Source of the DNA: Lathyrus oleraceus
Lineage: Eukaryota; Streptophyta; Magnoliopsida; Fabales; Fabaceae
Direction: 5' to 3'
DNA length: 64,000 nt
NCBI RefSeq assembly: GCF_024323335.1
Contig: NC_066583.1
Span: 413,800,031 to 413,864,030 of the forward strand
Below the pieces are notes generated by a model. The model searched no databases. It saw only the letters and a program-made list of their open reading frames with translations, and had not been told where the DNA came from. Both the position numbers and the translations under genes were made by a program. Positions 43,222-55,559 of this stretch are shown one piece after another (the first letter of the stretch is position 1; every line of letters begins with the position of its first letter).

Positions 43222-44120
43222 ATCTGAAAATTTGCAAATAGACCTCTTAAGTTCCTTCAATTTTTTTATTGTTGATGATATGGATGCATATGAATGCATG
43301 AATGCATGGATGCAACAATCACGCTCAAGGATCAAGCAAGTCACACCACACAAAGGTCACGGGATGGCTCACATCATTGTCAATATCAATCATTCATTTT
43401 GGTGGATCATGGTTTACACCTTATCAACACCCATGTTCCATTGATATTGAGGATATACAAGAACGGATCAACCGCGAATCAAGGGTTTATTGTAAGTCAC
43501 GAGCATGGAGTCTCGGTTAAGAACCACCCAATGGGAGTGTACTATGGTTAAACCTGACAATCATGTTCTAAAAAAGTCGCCATAGTCATCATCTCATCTT
43601 TCGGATATTATCGGATAAAACGAATACTCGTATTCCAAAAATATTCTCCAGAGGGACTCTTATGAGTGTAGTATCGCGTAACAATCGTATCAAATCTTAC
43701 ACTTGAACGACCTTCGCACTTCGTCCTAAAATAGGCCAAGATGGGCTAGGTATATAAGGTCCTTGGCTTCTAAGGTTTACATTGGAAAGAGTAATGCCTA
43801 ACCACGACTACTCGTGTGATATTATTGATCCCAATAAGACCTCCACCAAGTGAATGGGCTCGCAAGTCAAATCGCTAAGGAATAACTCCACACAAGTCAA
43901 CAAGACTATGCCATTCTACTATCATAAGTGCACTCGAGTTCGGGTATAGAACTCATCTCACAAGAAACCACCAAGCATACAAGCAATTAATATATCAAGC
44001 AATTCATACATTACAAGCAATACAGTTATCCCAAATTTGCACAAAAAATATGTCACCAATAAATATAAACATACAACACACATAAGCAAAAAGTAGGCTA
44101 AACCCACTAGAGAGATAAGA
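43222..44120 (-). other. E2 leader between primer-binding site and ORF1
   Basis: Homologous to E1 13384-14280 throughout (for example 'cctaaccacgactactcgtg'). No open frame is kept in both copies. Role unknown, by position an RNA leader. Confidence 0.6.
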
Positions 44121-44138
44121 TCCCCAACAGAGTCGCCA
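44121..44138 (-). other. E2 primer-binding site (tRNA-Arg type)
   Basis: TGGCGACTCTGTTGGGGA on the minus strand, six bases from the LTR end. It differs from E1 by one base (C to T at position 12). Confidence 0.83.
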
Positions 44139-46913
44139 CTTTTTTGTAGCGGGGTTTTCGTTACCTTTAGGTTTATTGACTAAACCAAAAGTAAACATAC
44201 AATTCGAGTCGCCTCCTCACTTTTATTTGTCCAAAGGAAAGGCTAAAAAGCGAACAAAATCCAAGTAAGAAGTTTTATCAAATCAAAAACTAATAAAAAT
44301 GTCAGAGATCTGGGTAAGGGGGTTGGTTATGAAGTGGGAAGGTTTTACGCACCCAAAACATCCTTAGTACTCTAAGGGAACCCTTTTTGCAAATATGTGT
44401 TGTAGGTTGGTATTTGGTGAAAATATTTGTGCAAAAGATTGGAGGGATGAGAAGAGAATAGATTATATTTACAATTTTGTTATTTGAATGGATGAACCCA
44501 TTGCCTACGTACCATCACAAAGGTAGGATCAAAACCTCGTAGTTCGGGGTAAAAATCTCAAAAGATTGGTGAATTGATTTGATCAAAAGCCTTAAGGTCC
44601 TTTGTTATCAAATGGAGAAAACTCAACATAAACCAACAATCCACCATGTGAGGAAGGCTTAAACATGCTAGTGAGGGGTTAACCCTATAATAAGCAGGGA
44701 AGACTTATAATCCAATCACTAAGGATGAGGTGAGATTTACATCAACCAATATGATAACTCAAACCTATGACTAATGTTTTTGAAAAGGTTTAAACAAAGG
44801 TGGCCATTGGAACCACAAAAATAACTTGAAGTGAGTTATATTTATAAGTTAGATTTATTTACAAAATGAAGTCAAAGTTGGATTAAGATTTATTCACAAT
44901 GAGTATTTATGAAAAGATTTTGAAAAGTCAAAGGCATAGGGCCTAGGTTTCTAATTTGAAAGCAAAGTCAAAGTTTGAAGAAAAAGATTTTGGCTTGGGT
45001 TAGAGTGAGGAGAAGGAGAGAAGGGCTAGTCCTAAAGCAATTCAAAGCTAAGAGGGAGAAGCTAAAACCCTTGGAGTTCCTCTTCTTGAAATCACAGAGA
45101 TGATTCAAGATGCTCATTTCCTTTGGACTTAGCAAACAAACAAGCAATCACACAATTTAGATTCAAGCTCCTAGGATCTCCATTTGGCTTGTCTCTCTTA
45201 ACATGGCTATTCATGACAATGGTCCTCTTTACTATCTCAAGATGGAATCCCTATCACACAAGAGCAAACATCAAAAAGTTCACAACACAATAAGGGAAAT
45301 GGACAAAGAATAAGTTTGGAAGAGAAGTCCTTTAAAGTCAACTTTGACATTTAGCATTCTAAAGGCATGAGGCTTAGTTGCTCTTCAACAAATTTAGCAT
45401 TCTAAAGGCATGATGCCTATTTGCTCTTGAACTCCTTTAAGCATGGGTATGTCCTAATTCTAAGTCCTTTCTCCTTTTTGCATTAGGTTCACACAAATTA
45501 ACCACAAGACAACAATATATTTATATACAATAATGAGCTCAAATGAGCAAAAGAAAAATGACATAAACATAAAATATATGCTCAAGTGAGCAAAATGAAA
45601 GGTAATATGAATAAATGAGCAAGAAATAAATTGCATTAAAGTAAATTGCAAGAAATTAAATACTCAAATTAAAGTTAGTAATTAGTGGAGTTATGTTAGT
45701 ATGTCATAAGACAATGTAGCGCTATGTTAAGCAATCGTAAGTAGACTAATGTAGTAGTCACACCTATCTGAGGTCGGTCAATAAAACTATAGGCAAATAA
45801 ACATAAGTTAGAGATCATGACTAGTAAGCCAAGCTCCACAAACTTGCCATGCCAAAACAAAAGGGGAAGGGCCTTGTATGGACTTTAGGTTTTTTGCTTG
45901 ACCAAGAAGCAACCTATCTTGGACACAACGCAACTCACTTGATCTTGGATCAAGTTGAGTTTGGTTTCGATCAAAGAAGATTAAACCTCTCATTTGTCAA
46001 AACCAACCATAAAACATTAACTCATTGGCAAAATGATGAAAAGAAAGGGATGAAGATGAAATGGATGGAAAGAGAATTCAAGCATCAAACTCAATTGATC
46101 AAATGTGGACCAAGTCATCATCAATCAATGTCAAACAGAAGAGAAATGAAGATCACAAGTCAACGAGTCAACCATATTTTTTCGGTAATTTTTGAATTAA
46201 AAATAAATGCAAAATAAAATAAACAAAATATGGTCAAACCTCAAATTTAATTCAAATCAACTTCAATAAGTCCAATTAAATTCTCATAGATCTAACATGG
46301 TCAAACAAACTTTGACAAATTTTTTCAACAATTTTAGAAATTAGAAACTATTTAAAAACAATTAAAAACAATGAAAAATAACACAATATGAATTAACATC
46401 TCAAATAAATCTCAAATCAAATAAGAAATTAATGAGACTATTTTTAATTGACTTATCATGATCCATAAGTGTTAGGAAAATATTTTTGGATTTTTCAAAT
46501 ATCAGAAAGTATTTTAAAATGAATTAAAACTATTAAAAACCAAGTAATTCACAAAAAATATTAAATGAAGTCACAAAAATAATTAAAAATGAAAATATGA
46601 AACTAGATTTTTGAAGAAAAGTTTTGGCATTGGTCTCATATTTTCGTGACTTCAAATAAAATATTTATGAATTTTTGAAAATAAAAGGAATTAACAGAAA
46701 TCAAAAGAAAATAGAAATAATAGGAAAAATGCGCAGCCATAAGTTTATTTCATTAATTGACGTGGCAAGGGATCAAAGGCTCAGAGGCGCGGATGCATGG
46801 TACGCTGGAGTCAAACGCGTGACATATTGCATTAAAATGAGTAAACACATTAGATGGTCAAGATTATAACGTTGAGACACAATCCAAAGGTTGGGAAGCA
46901 TACCACATGGTGA

Positions 46914-46931
46914 TGGTGGTGGAAACCACCA
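46914..46931. repeat. Inverted repeat TGGTGG..CCACCA in E2 LTR
   Basis: Arms TGGTGGT/ACCACCA-like around a GGAA centre, at the place where E1 has its perfect 22-bp palindrome. Both are next to TTCTCCGG. Confidence 0.8.
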
Positions 46932-47023
46932 TATTCTCCGGTGATCCAACAAGTTCAGGCCACCACGCGCAGGAAAATAAATTGTAATGAAAATAAAATG
47001 TAAGGACATCAAAATTAAGCTTA

Positions 47024-47039
47024 GGTGATGTACATCACC
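47024..47039. repeat. Perfect 16-bp palindrome in E2 LTR
   Basis: GGTGATGTACATCACC, identical to the core of E1's palindrome at 17150-17169 although the flanks have diverged. Confidence 0.9.
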
Positions 47040-47480
47040 ACTGTAACCATGGATCATCCTCACTCTTCCTAATTAGAGGGAAATGTGAGCTTGAAAATTA
47101 TGGTATGTCAACTGGAATGGCACGATTTGAATAATTAAGACTACCACTGGCCTGCCTCAAGCATGAGGACTTCAGAAAACCTCATAAATCAAAGAAAATC
47201 ACATTGAATTGCAAGATCTAGATCAAAAAAGTTTGAGGTTTTACCTCTGAAATGAAGCTTCAAATGCCACGAATTCTCCAAGATCTCGATATGCTTTTGC
47301 TCTAGAAGTGTGATGGAGATGATAGGTTAAGGAATTGAGCTTTGAAAATCAACTAATGATGTTGAATTTCAAGCTTGAAAAAGAGAAAGAAAACTGAAAA
47401 TTCCTTTAGTGAGGGTTGGGATTTCAATTCAGCAGTAATTCAGATCTCCACTTGGTTGAAAAATGAATGAGAATGAGCAC

Positions 47481-47489
47481 TTATTTATA
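47481..47489 (-). promoter_or_regulatory. E2 LTR TATA box
   Basis: TATAAATAA on the minus strand, 1.53 kb from the LTR start, matching E1's position. Confidence 0.7.
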
Positions 47490-49018
47490 GCTGAAATGTG
47501 TTGCAAGGCATGGTTCCCTTGTGTGCATGGGATTTGAATTCTCCTTGCATGGGCCTGTACAGGCGCATGTAAGGCCCAATGATGGGTGATACACCATGCT
47601 GAGGCCAACTGGAAATGAATTGGACGTGCATAATGAACCACACAAGCTTGCACATCAAGTTATATGATGAAATGCAAAAATGGACATAAAGAGAAAGCTC
47701 TTCGAAACTCACACATGAAAAGTCCAAAAAAGTAACGTGAGTAATGGTTGGAAAGCTATTGAAATAAGGAACAAAAGTCATGTTGGGAAAAAATTCATTT
47801 GGAATTTGGAAATTAGTGAAAACTGGCTGTGAAAGTTTGGGCACAAAACATGTCAAGGTCACCCTTTGAAAATTATCACCAAAAGCAAGCCTCTTCAAGC
47901 CCTTTTGTTTCCCTGATGCAAGCTTAAAATGGAAAAACTACCAAAATAAAAGTTGTAGATATTTTCCATATAATCAATTTAGACTCAAAGTCTGCATCAT
48001 TTGGAGTTTTCATGAGAAAGTTATGGGCATTTGAAGTTGGGCATTTTTCAAATTCAATGACTTAAGTCCAAAGTGACCTATAATGTTTTGTATTATCAAA
48101 TGTATTTATTTTAGGATTATGAAATTTTGTCCAACATAAAATTTGAATTAGGCATCTTAAGCTTTACAATGAATTTGGTCTCACCTCAAAATCATAAAAA
48201 TTAAGGAAGTTAGGTCCTTAGGAAGTTGACCCAAAATTAGGGTTTCAGTCAAAAAGACCTATAATGTTTTGAAATGAATGATAACCTTACAAGTTTCAAA
48301 TGGATTTTTGATGAACATGAACGTTGTTCATATGGTTATTAAGAACATTATTTCTCTTGGGGTCATCTTCATTTGACAAACACATCACAAGTTGTATCTC
48401 ATTGATGCTCAGCTTGGTCAGATGACTTGACTGGTCAACTTTTCAAGGCCAAACTTCCAATCTTTATGAATGAATGATTGAGGAGCCTCACATAGGGTCA
48501 TATATGCATAAAATAATGAATGAAAGAACTTCCCTTGGTTATATTTGATCATGGGTTGAGGTTGCTTCATGAGCAAGGCACAGTCAAAGCACAATTGAAT
48601 TAGGATTTCCTTGGGAAACAATCCTCAAGCCCTTTGGGTTATCTTGATCAAATTGGAAAATTTAGATACTTGGGAGACATATATTATGATTAGGAACTTT
48701 GTGGACCATTTCCATGCTTATTCTCATCTTCATCTAGCCATTTCATTGAGCTTAGGAGCCTCCTAGAAGCATTGTGGAGTGTGTGATCATTTGAGCTTCA
48801 AAACAAAAGAGTTACTAACATATTCTTGTGCTTTTTGTTAGTAATAAAAATAAGAAAAGCAATAATATACAATACAAGCACGCTTGGTAGTCTCAAACCA
48901 CTCACACAAGTCCCAACCCTAGGGTTAAGGAGCCAAACATGCTATGATCCTTGAGGCAATGCACTGAGCAATGATATGATGCCATGAGGGATCTTAGGGT
49001 CAAAATTAGGGTCTTACA

Positions 49019-50033
49019 GAAACCTGATAGAGATAAGTTGAGGTTAATGTCTCATAAGGATAAAGAGACATTTAAAGAATATGCCCAGAGATGGAGAGAA
49101 TTAGCTGCTCATATAAGTCCACCTCTTGAAAAGAAGGAGATGACTAAGATATTCTTGAAGACGCTGAGTTTGTTTTACTACGAACACATGATTGCAAGTG
49201 CCCCCAATGTTTTTACCGAAATGGTAAACATGGGGATGCGGCTAGAAGAAGGAGTCCATGAAGGACGTTTGACTAAAGAAGAGATGCCAGCCTACAAGAA
49301 ATATGGTGGTAGTTTCTCTAAGAGGAAGGAAGGAGAAGATAAATCAGTGTTAATAGGGAGGTAGAGGAGGCCTCGTGTCAAGAAGAATTCTCAATCTCTT
49401 CAACATCAGCACCAAGTTTCTTCAGTAATTCCAGTTTTTTGCAGCAATTCCAACAATCAATCAGTTCTGATTCAACAACAACAACATCAACAACAACCAC
49501 AACAAAGAACCAACTACAACAACAACAACCATCATCAACAAAGTTTTGAGAGGATGAAAGTCTCTTTTGACCCTATTCCGATGACGTACTAATAATTGTA
49601 CCCGTCTTTGGTCCTCAAGAATCTTATTCAGCCAAGAAACCCTCCGCAAATTCCTGAGCCACTACCATGGTGGTTTAAGTCTGATCTTCATTGTGCTTTT
49701 CACCAGGGAGACCCTTGTTATGATATAAAGAACTACTATTCATTGAAATATGAAGTTCAAAAGCTTGTGAAGACTGGTATGGTGTCCTTTGAGGACAAAG
49801 CGCCTAATGTGAAAGCCAATTCGTTGCCTGCTCATGGTAACGCTTTTGTCAACATGGTCAACGGTTGTCTAGGGAATTTTAGAGTTTTTGATGTGAGGCA
49901 TATCCGAAGGTCTCTAGTGGAAATGAAGAGAACTCTGTGTTTAATCAGTTACTGTGAACATGACCATGATGGTTGTGTCATTTGTAGTGTGAACCCCCGT
50001 GGGTATGTGGTTGTCAAGAGAGATATCTAGAAG
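49019..50033 (+). pseudogene. E3 gag, 3' part
   Basis: It opens with DKLRLMSHKDKETFKEYAQR directly at the E2 junction, then WRELAAHISPPLEKKEMTKIF and MVNMGMRLEEGVHEGRLTKE. A TAG near 49362 and a double stop near 49588 break it. A CAA-rich stretch (49480-49550) codes Q/N repeats. The knuckle position reads CAFHQGDPCYDIKNYY: the second histidine and last cysteine are both tyrosine, so zinc binding is lost. The piece FRVFDVRHIRRSLVEMKRTL, also in E2 and deleted in E1, follows. A stop ends it at 50030. Confidence 0.85.
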
Positions 50034-51545
50034 TTGATGGATGAGAATGTAGTCCAGATTCAACAATCGAGGGATATGGGAGATGACGTAAACGTAATAG
50101 TACCAGTATTCAGAACCCCTGATCGGGTAGTCATTCAGTTTGATAGCAGCAGCAATAATGTCAATAGATCGGTATCGCCGTTGGTTATACGGTTAGCGGT
50201 TCGTGTCCCTTATGCATCCGACAAAACTGCGCCATATCAATATAATGCCATAATGATTAAGAATAGTCAAGAGGTTCCTCTACCAGTTGCAGACTCAGTG
50301 GTAAATATTGCAGATATTGCAAAGGTGACCCGTAGTGTACGGGTATTCAGTCCAGTTTTTCCAAAGATTATGGATGACGTATCAATGGGCAAAAAGACAG
50401 AGATTCCTGTAGTGAATCCAGTTAGTGCTCCAATGTGTCAGTTTGGTGAATCCAGAAAATTGAAGACTAACGATGATGATGAGGAGGTGTTAAGATTAAT
50501 CAAGAGAAGTGAATTCAACATTGTGGAACAACTTCTCCAAACACCGTCAAATATCTTTGGCTGTCATTGCTAATGAATTCTAAAACACACAAGGAAGCAT
50601 TGCAGAAAGTGTTAGAACATGCATATGTTGAGCATGATGTTTATGTGGATCACTTTGACCATATAATTGCCAACATCACTTCTTGTAATAATCTGAGTTT
50701 TTGTGATTAAGAGCTTCCCGAGGAAGGCAGGAATCACAATTTGGCACTACACATTTTGATGAATTGCAAAGAGGATGCTCTGTCCAATGTGTTGGTTGAC
50801 ACAGGGTCATCATTGAACGTGTTGCCGAAGTCAACTTTGTCAAGACTCTCCTACCAAGGCGCCCCAATGAGGTACAACGGTGTGGTTGTTAAAGCGTTTG
50901 ACGGTTCTCGTAAAATTGTCATTGAAGAAGTGGATCTTCTAGTGAAGATAGGTCCGAGTGATTTCCAAATTAATTTCCGGGTAATGGATATCCTCTCGGC
51001 CTATAGCTACTTGTTGGGAAGGCTATGGATTCATGAAGTTGGAGCTGTGACATCTACTCTATACTAGAAGCTGAAATTTGTGAAGAACGATAAACTAGTC
51101 GTTGTTGGTGGAGAAAAATCTTTGTTGGTGAGCCATTTGTCATCTTTCACTTATGTTGATGCTGAAGAGGAGGTTGGAACGTTGTTCCAAGCCTTATCTA
51201 TTATTGATGAAATGAAGAAAACTGGGGCACCCATGTCCTCTTTGAAAGATGCGCAAGAGGCTATTCAGGCTGGCATAATTGACAAATGGGGTTGTGTCGT
51301 GGAGGTCGCTGAAAATAAGAACAGAGCCGGAATCAAATTTCAATCAGATCCATTCAGAGCCAAAGCTAAGGTTATGCAACCAGTATTCCGTAGTGGAGGG
51401 TTCATTCATGAGAATGATCAACACTCAGCTGCCATTGTTAAGGACAATAGTGATAAAGATGAAGCTTGCGCCAACTTTGTGACGCATGGCCAAACTTGCA
51501 ACAATTGAGTGCTGTTGATGTTTCTGTTGTCATTCACCATTCTAA
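50034..51545 (+). pseudogene. E3 linker and aspartic protease region (exon 1 end)
   Basis: The linker (50034-50573) has DDVNVIVPVFRTPDRVVIQF and SEFNIVEQLLQTPS, ending at a one-base loss near 50560. The protease (50741-51067) keeps DTG in VLVDTGSSLNVLPKSTLSRL, and a TAA near 50709 lies just before it. A stop after TSTLY (51067) breaks the frame, then KLKFVKNDKLVVVGGEKSLL (51080 on) and GTLFQALSIIDEMK follow. After CNN a further shift occurs, but the last codons to GT at 51546 line up with E1. Confidence 0.85.
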
Positions 51546-51791
51546 GTAATTTGTTTTTATTATTTTCCTTCTCCTATGCCTAAGGAAGAAGTGAACATTA
51601 TTGGGCATTTTCCTTATTATCATCAATGAAATATAATTTTATTCATCCAAAACTATGATGTTTTTTTTTACTTTTTGCTTTCTCTGAAAATGGTAATCAC
51701 AAAAAACATAAATAAATAATAATCCTTCCTTCTGCATAATATTTGTTTGCACTCCACTTCTCTAAAATCAAAATATCAAATCATTATGCAG
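51546..51791 (+). other. E3 pol intron
   Basis: GT at 51546 (TCTAAGTAATTTG) to AG at 51791 (ATTATGCAG). Joining gives AA plus G, then TTGGTTCTCAAACC, the frame of the RT leader. E1's intron (5688-5956) has the same phase and the same acceptor sequence. Length is 246 bases here and 269 in E1, and the inside is AT-rich. Confidence 0.75.
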
Positions 51792-52835
51792 GTTGGTTCT
51801 CAAACCTATTGAATATAATGATCCTACTCCCTCTCCAAACTTTGATTTCCTTGTGTTTGAAACTGAGGAAGGAAATGATGATGAAGAAGTATCTGATGAA
51901 TTATCCTGTTTTCTTGAGCATGAGGAGAAATCCATTCATCCGTTTGAAGAGCAGATTGAACTAGTCAACTTGGGTTCCGAGGATGATATAAAGGAAGTCA
52001 AGATTGGGTTCAATTGTGTCCATAAGCTAAGAAGGGGTTGATTGATCTTCTTCGAGAGTATTCTGATGTGTTTTCTTGGTCCTATCAAGACATGCCTGGA
52101 TTGGATTCTGAGATTGTGGAGCATAGATTGCCGTTGAAACCAGAATGCCCGCTGGTCAAGCAGAAGTTGAGAAGAACTCATCCAGATATGACAGTGAAAA
52201 TCAAGGAGGAAGTACATAAGCAAATTGATGTTGGTTTTCTTGTTACCTCCAAATATCCACAGTGGATGGCCAATATTGTGCCCGTTCCTAAGAAGGTTAA
52301 GTTTTATCATATCCATCGAGATGAAAACCCGATGGCAGATGCTCTTGCAATGTTGGCGTCAATGATTATGGTGAAATTCTGGAATGAAGTTCCCAATTTG
52401 ATTGTAATGCGTCTTGATAGGCCAACTCATGTATTTGTTGTTGAAGAAGTCAAAGATGAAAAGCCATGGTATTATGATATCAAATGTTTCCTCCAAAGTC
52501 ATATTTACCCATCTGGGGCATCTTTGAAAGATAAGAAGACTTTGAGAAGATTAGCCAGAAACTTCTACCTGAATGGTGATGTGCTGTATAAGAGAAACTT
52601 TGATATGGTTTTGCTCAGATGCATGGATAGACACGAAGTAGACTTGTTGATGATTGAAGTCCATGAAGGTTCCTTTGGTACTCATTCCGACAAACATGCT
52701 ATGGCAAAGAAAATATTGAGAGCAGGTTACGATTGGCTGACAATGGAATCTGACTATTGTAAGTTTGTGAAGAAATGTCACAAGTGTCAAATCTATGTAG
52801 ATAAAATTCATGTTCCTCCGACACTGTTTAACTAA
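51792..52835 (+). pseudogene. E3 RT leader fused in frame to RNase H tail and integrase zinc finger
   Basis: The acidic leader (VLKPIEYNDPTPSPNFDFLV) runs from the acceptor to a stop at 52041. The next frame, 52038-52835, is open for 265 codons. Residues 1-86 are the RT start (YSDVFSWSYQDMPGLD, PQWMANIVPVPKK). It then jumps directly to FYHIHRDENPMADALA, the tail of the second RNase H, and on to the integrase zinc finger (HEGSFGTHSDKHAM .. CKFVKKCHKC). About 1.5 kb, holding all RT catalytic motifs and both RNase H cores, is deleted near 52295, with AAG shared at the joint. It stops after PPTLFN. Confidence 0.88.
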
Positions 52836-53710
52836 TTTCCTCTCCATGGCCCTTCTCCATGTGGGGAATTGATATGATTTGCATGATTGAGCCCAAAGCA
52901 TCAAACAAACATTATTTCATTCTGGTGACTATTGACTACGTCACAAAGTGGGTTGAAGCGGCATCGTATGTGAATATAACCAAGCAAGTCGTTATGAGGT
53001 TTATCAAGAATCATATTATATGTCGTTATGGTGTGCCAAGAAAGATCTTTATTTATAATGGATTTAACTTGAACAATAACATGGTGGAAGCTCTCTGCAA
53101 AGACATGAAGATTTCACATCATAATTCTTCTCCCTATAAACCTAAGATAAATGGGGTTGTTGATGTTACAAACAAGAATGTTAAGATCATTTAGAAAATG
53201 GTTGCAACACATAAAGATTGGCATTAGATGCTCCCATTTGCTTTGAATGGGTATCGTACATCCATCCTCACTTCAACAGAGGAAACCCATTTCTCTATCG
53301 TTTATGGTATGGAAGTCGTGCTCCCCTTGGAGGCTGAGATCCCGTCATTGCGTATCTTGATGGAAGCCAAGTTGACAGAAGCTGAATCGTGCCAGACTAG
53401 ATATGATCAACTAAATTTGATTGAAGAGAAGAGACTTACTGCCATGTGTCGTGGTCAGTTATATCAGCAGAGTATGAAGAAAGATTTTGATAAGAAGGTT
53501 AAGCCTCGTGTGTTCAGAGAAGGTGACCTCGTGCTCAAGAAGATTCTATCTTTTAAACCAGATAATAGGGGCAAATGGACTCCTAATTATGAAGGCCCAT
53601 ATGTTGTTAAGAGGGCCTTTTTAGGCGGTGCTTTGATTCTTACAACTATGGATGGTGAAGAGTTCACTCGTCCTGTGCACGCCGATGCAGTCAAGAAATA
53701 CTTCGCCTAA
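52836..53710 (+). pseudogene. E3 integrase core and tail
   Basis: 52859-53194 holds MWGIDMICMIEPKASN and VTIDYVTKWVEAASYVNIT with the first aspartate. The second is replaced (IFIYNGFN, TDNG in E1) and the glutamate is aspartate (NGVVDVTNK). Stops at 53194 and about 53225 interrupt. The tail (53228-53710) is open: MLPFALNGYRTS, FSIVYGMEVVLPLE, KPRVFREGDLVLKKIL, ending KKYFA with TAA at 53708-53710. Two of three catalytic residues are lost, so it is inactive. Confidence 0.88.
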
Positions 53711-53742
53711 AAAAATAAAAGAACAACTCGCTAAGTTGAAAA

Positions 53743-53800
53743 CCCGAAAGGGAGACTTAGGAAAAAATGAGCGTCTCGGTGGATTGAAAACCCGAAAGGG
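53743..53800 (+). other. Pair of CCC-GAAA-GGG hairpins after pol, E3
   Basis: CCCGAAAGGG occurs at 53743-53752 and 53791-53800, each preceded by TTGAAAA and followed by G(A/C)GA. They lie 33 and 81 bases after the pol stop. The first is kept in E1 and E2. The second is kept in E1 with one wobble pair and is weak in E2. Confidence 0.55.
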
Positions 53801-55559
53801 CGATCCAGGAAAAAATTAGAGACATAAAATAGAATATTTATCCCGATATATTAAGTGCCCCATTTTGGGGAAATCTAGGCAAAAATTAGGGATTATGGCA
53901 AGTAACTGCATTCGGTTGGTCCTGATATTCGAAATAGTTTTGAGCAAGTCATTTGGTTATGGTTCATCATTCTCAACCAAAGACAAGAGCACAATGGATT
54001 TAAAAGTTAGTAGGGAGAGTAGTGATTGTTGTATTCAATGTAGCCCTTTTCCATGTAAATTAGCATTCTCAAACTTTGCAAACATCCATGGAGTCCCGTC
54101 ATTTACGGACTACTATTATATTAAATAAAGTTGAGCTTTTTTCCAATTATTTCTATTCTTATTAACTTAAGTTAATAAAATTGAAATTTTATGATGATAA
54201 TTTTGAAATAGATTAATGAAAAAACTATTTTTCTTAAGATAATAAAAGGAGTCATTTTGAGAATAATCGATTTCAGTAAGGAATGTCAACAGCAATCTGA
54301 GAAGAGGTAAGTCTTGAAGTGTGAAGCATTGTTGGTCTTCCCCAAGCAGTTGGTTTGGTAACTACTTTCTTCCCCAATAGTTCATCATTTATCCCCAGCT
54401 TGGTCGATGAGTTTCTCCCCGAGTGGTTCTGTATTACCAGTAGAGTTGGTGAGTCTCATCTCCAGTTGAGATGATGATCGATCGCCTTTGCAAATCCATA
54501 TTCCCTAGCTGAGGTGCTCATGTTTTGTATCCCCTAGCTTGTGATTTGAAGGTTTTGACCCTGGATATCCGGAACCTTTATTTGGTTTTTAGATCCCCAT
54601 TTGCATTTGTTTATGTTGCATAACCATGATAGTTTCTCCCATGTGTGAGTCAGATCCGATTATCTTTGCTTTGGAATTGGTTTATTTCACAATTTCCAAG
54701 AAGAATTCGGTGATTATTAACGAACTTGTTGGTCTTTCAGATATCAGCATCCCCAACATTTTACTCAATTCCTCACTCAGAGTTTTACCTCCGATATTCC
54801 CTGGAAGAGTTTGTCTTCTGATGGAATTTCCCTCTCTCTCGGCAGTATTTGGTTCTGAGTAGTATTTGATTTTTGTCCCCTGCAAGGTTGTCTCTCATTT
54901 AACATGATGTTGACATAAAATTCCATTTAGTATTGACAATCTGGATCTTCAGCAGATCCTTTCTCTATCCTCGACATGTTTGGTTGATCATCCTTCAGCA
55001 GTGCTCTCTCCCCGCAGAGTTTGTCGTGATTGATTGAAAGCATGTTCCCCATGAATTTCCCCAACCATATTTGATTTATATAGATCTAGAGGATTTATTT
55101 TCATCCCTAGCATTTTCTCCAGTTGGTGCTTCCATCTTGTTGAGATTAACCGAGTAGTGTAGTGATGATTAAAATCTTTTTTATTTTTATCCTTTACGCT
55201 GTTTGTCAGCATAATCTTAATCATATACATGCATATTCACACATAAACACGACATCAAATATTTCATTGTGCATTTTACCGAATCAATTTTTCTTCTGAT
55301 CCCCTGCTTTGGTGATACTATTTCCCCATGCATATTCAGTGTGTTTGTCCTCCTTCAATTGTAAAGTGTCAGCCCCTTTGAGCAGAAAGAGTTTATCCTT
55401 TCTCATTCCCCATGGAGTTATTTCCTCGTGGATGATGATTATTTTAGTTTTCTCCCTAGTTTCTTATCTGGATGGAACCACTACCCTTGAGTTATATCCT
55501 AATTGGGTTGAGTCTTTAATTGACCCTTTCTTTCTAATTCTTACCTAGATAGATCTTTT

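Larger units (their letters stand above)
19133..49018 (-). mobile_element. Ogre-like retrotransposon E2, host of several insertions
   Basis: On the minus strand: 5' LTR (49018-44145), primer-binding site, ORF1, gag, linker, protease start, then a foreign block (33531-38769), RT, RNase H, integrase and 3' UTR. The 3' UTR is interrupted by a copia element (19525-29546) and ends at 19132, where E1 begins. The rest of E2, including its 3' LTR, should lie left of E1 and so outside the window. E2 sits in E3's gag: the bases after its LTR (49019) continue in E3 gag on the plus strand. All genes are broken. Confidence 0.9.
44145..49018 (-). repeat. E2 5' LTR (4874 bp)
   Basis: It starts TGTAAGACCCTAATTTTGAC and ends ACCCCGCTACA on the minus strand, like E1's LTR, with which it aligns end to end at a clearly lower identity than recent duplicates. 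It contains a TATA box (47481-47489), the palindromes at 46914-46931 and 47024-47039, and the 43-bp duplication near 45355-45430. No gene. It abuts E3's gag at 49019. Confidence 0.93.
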
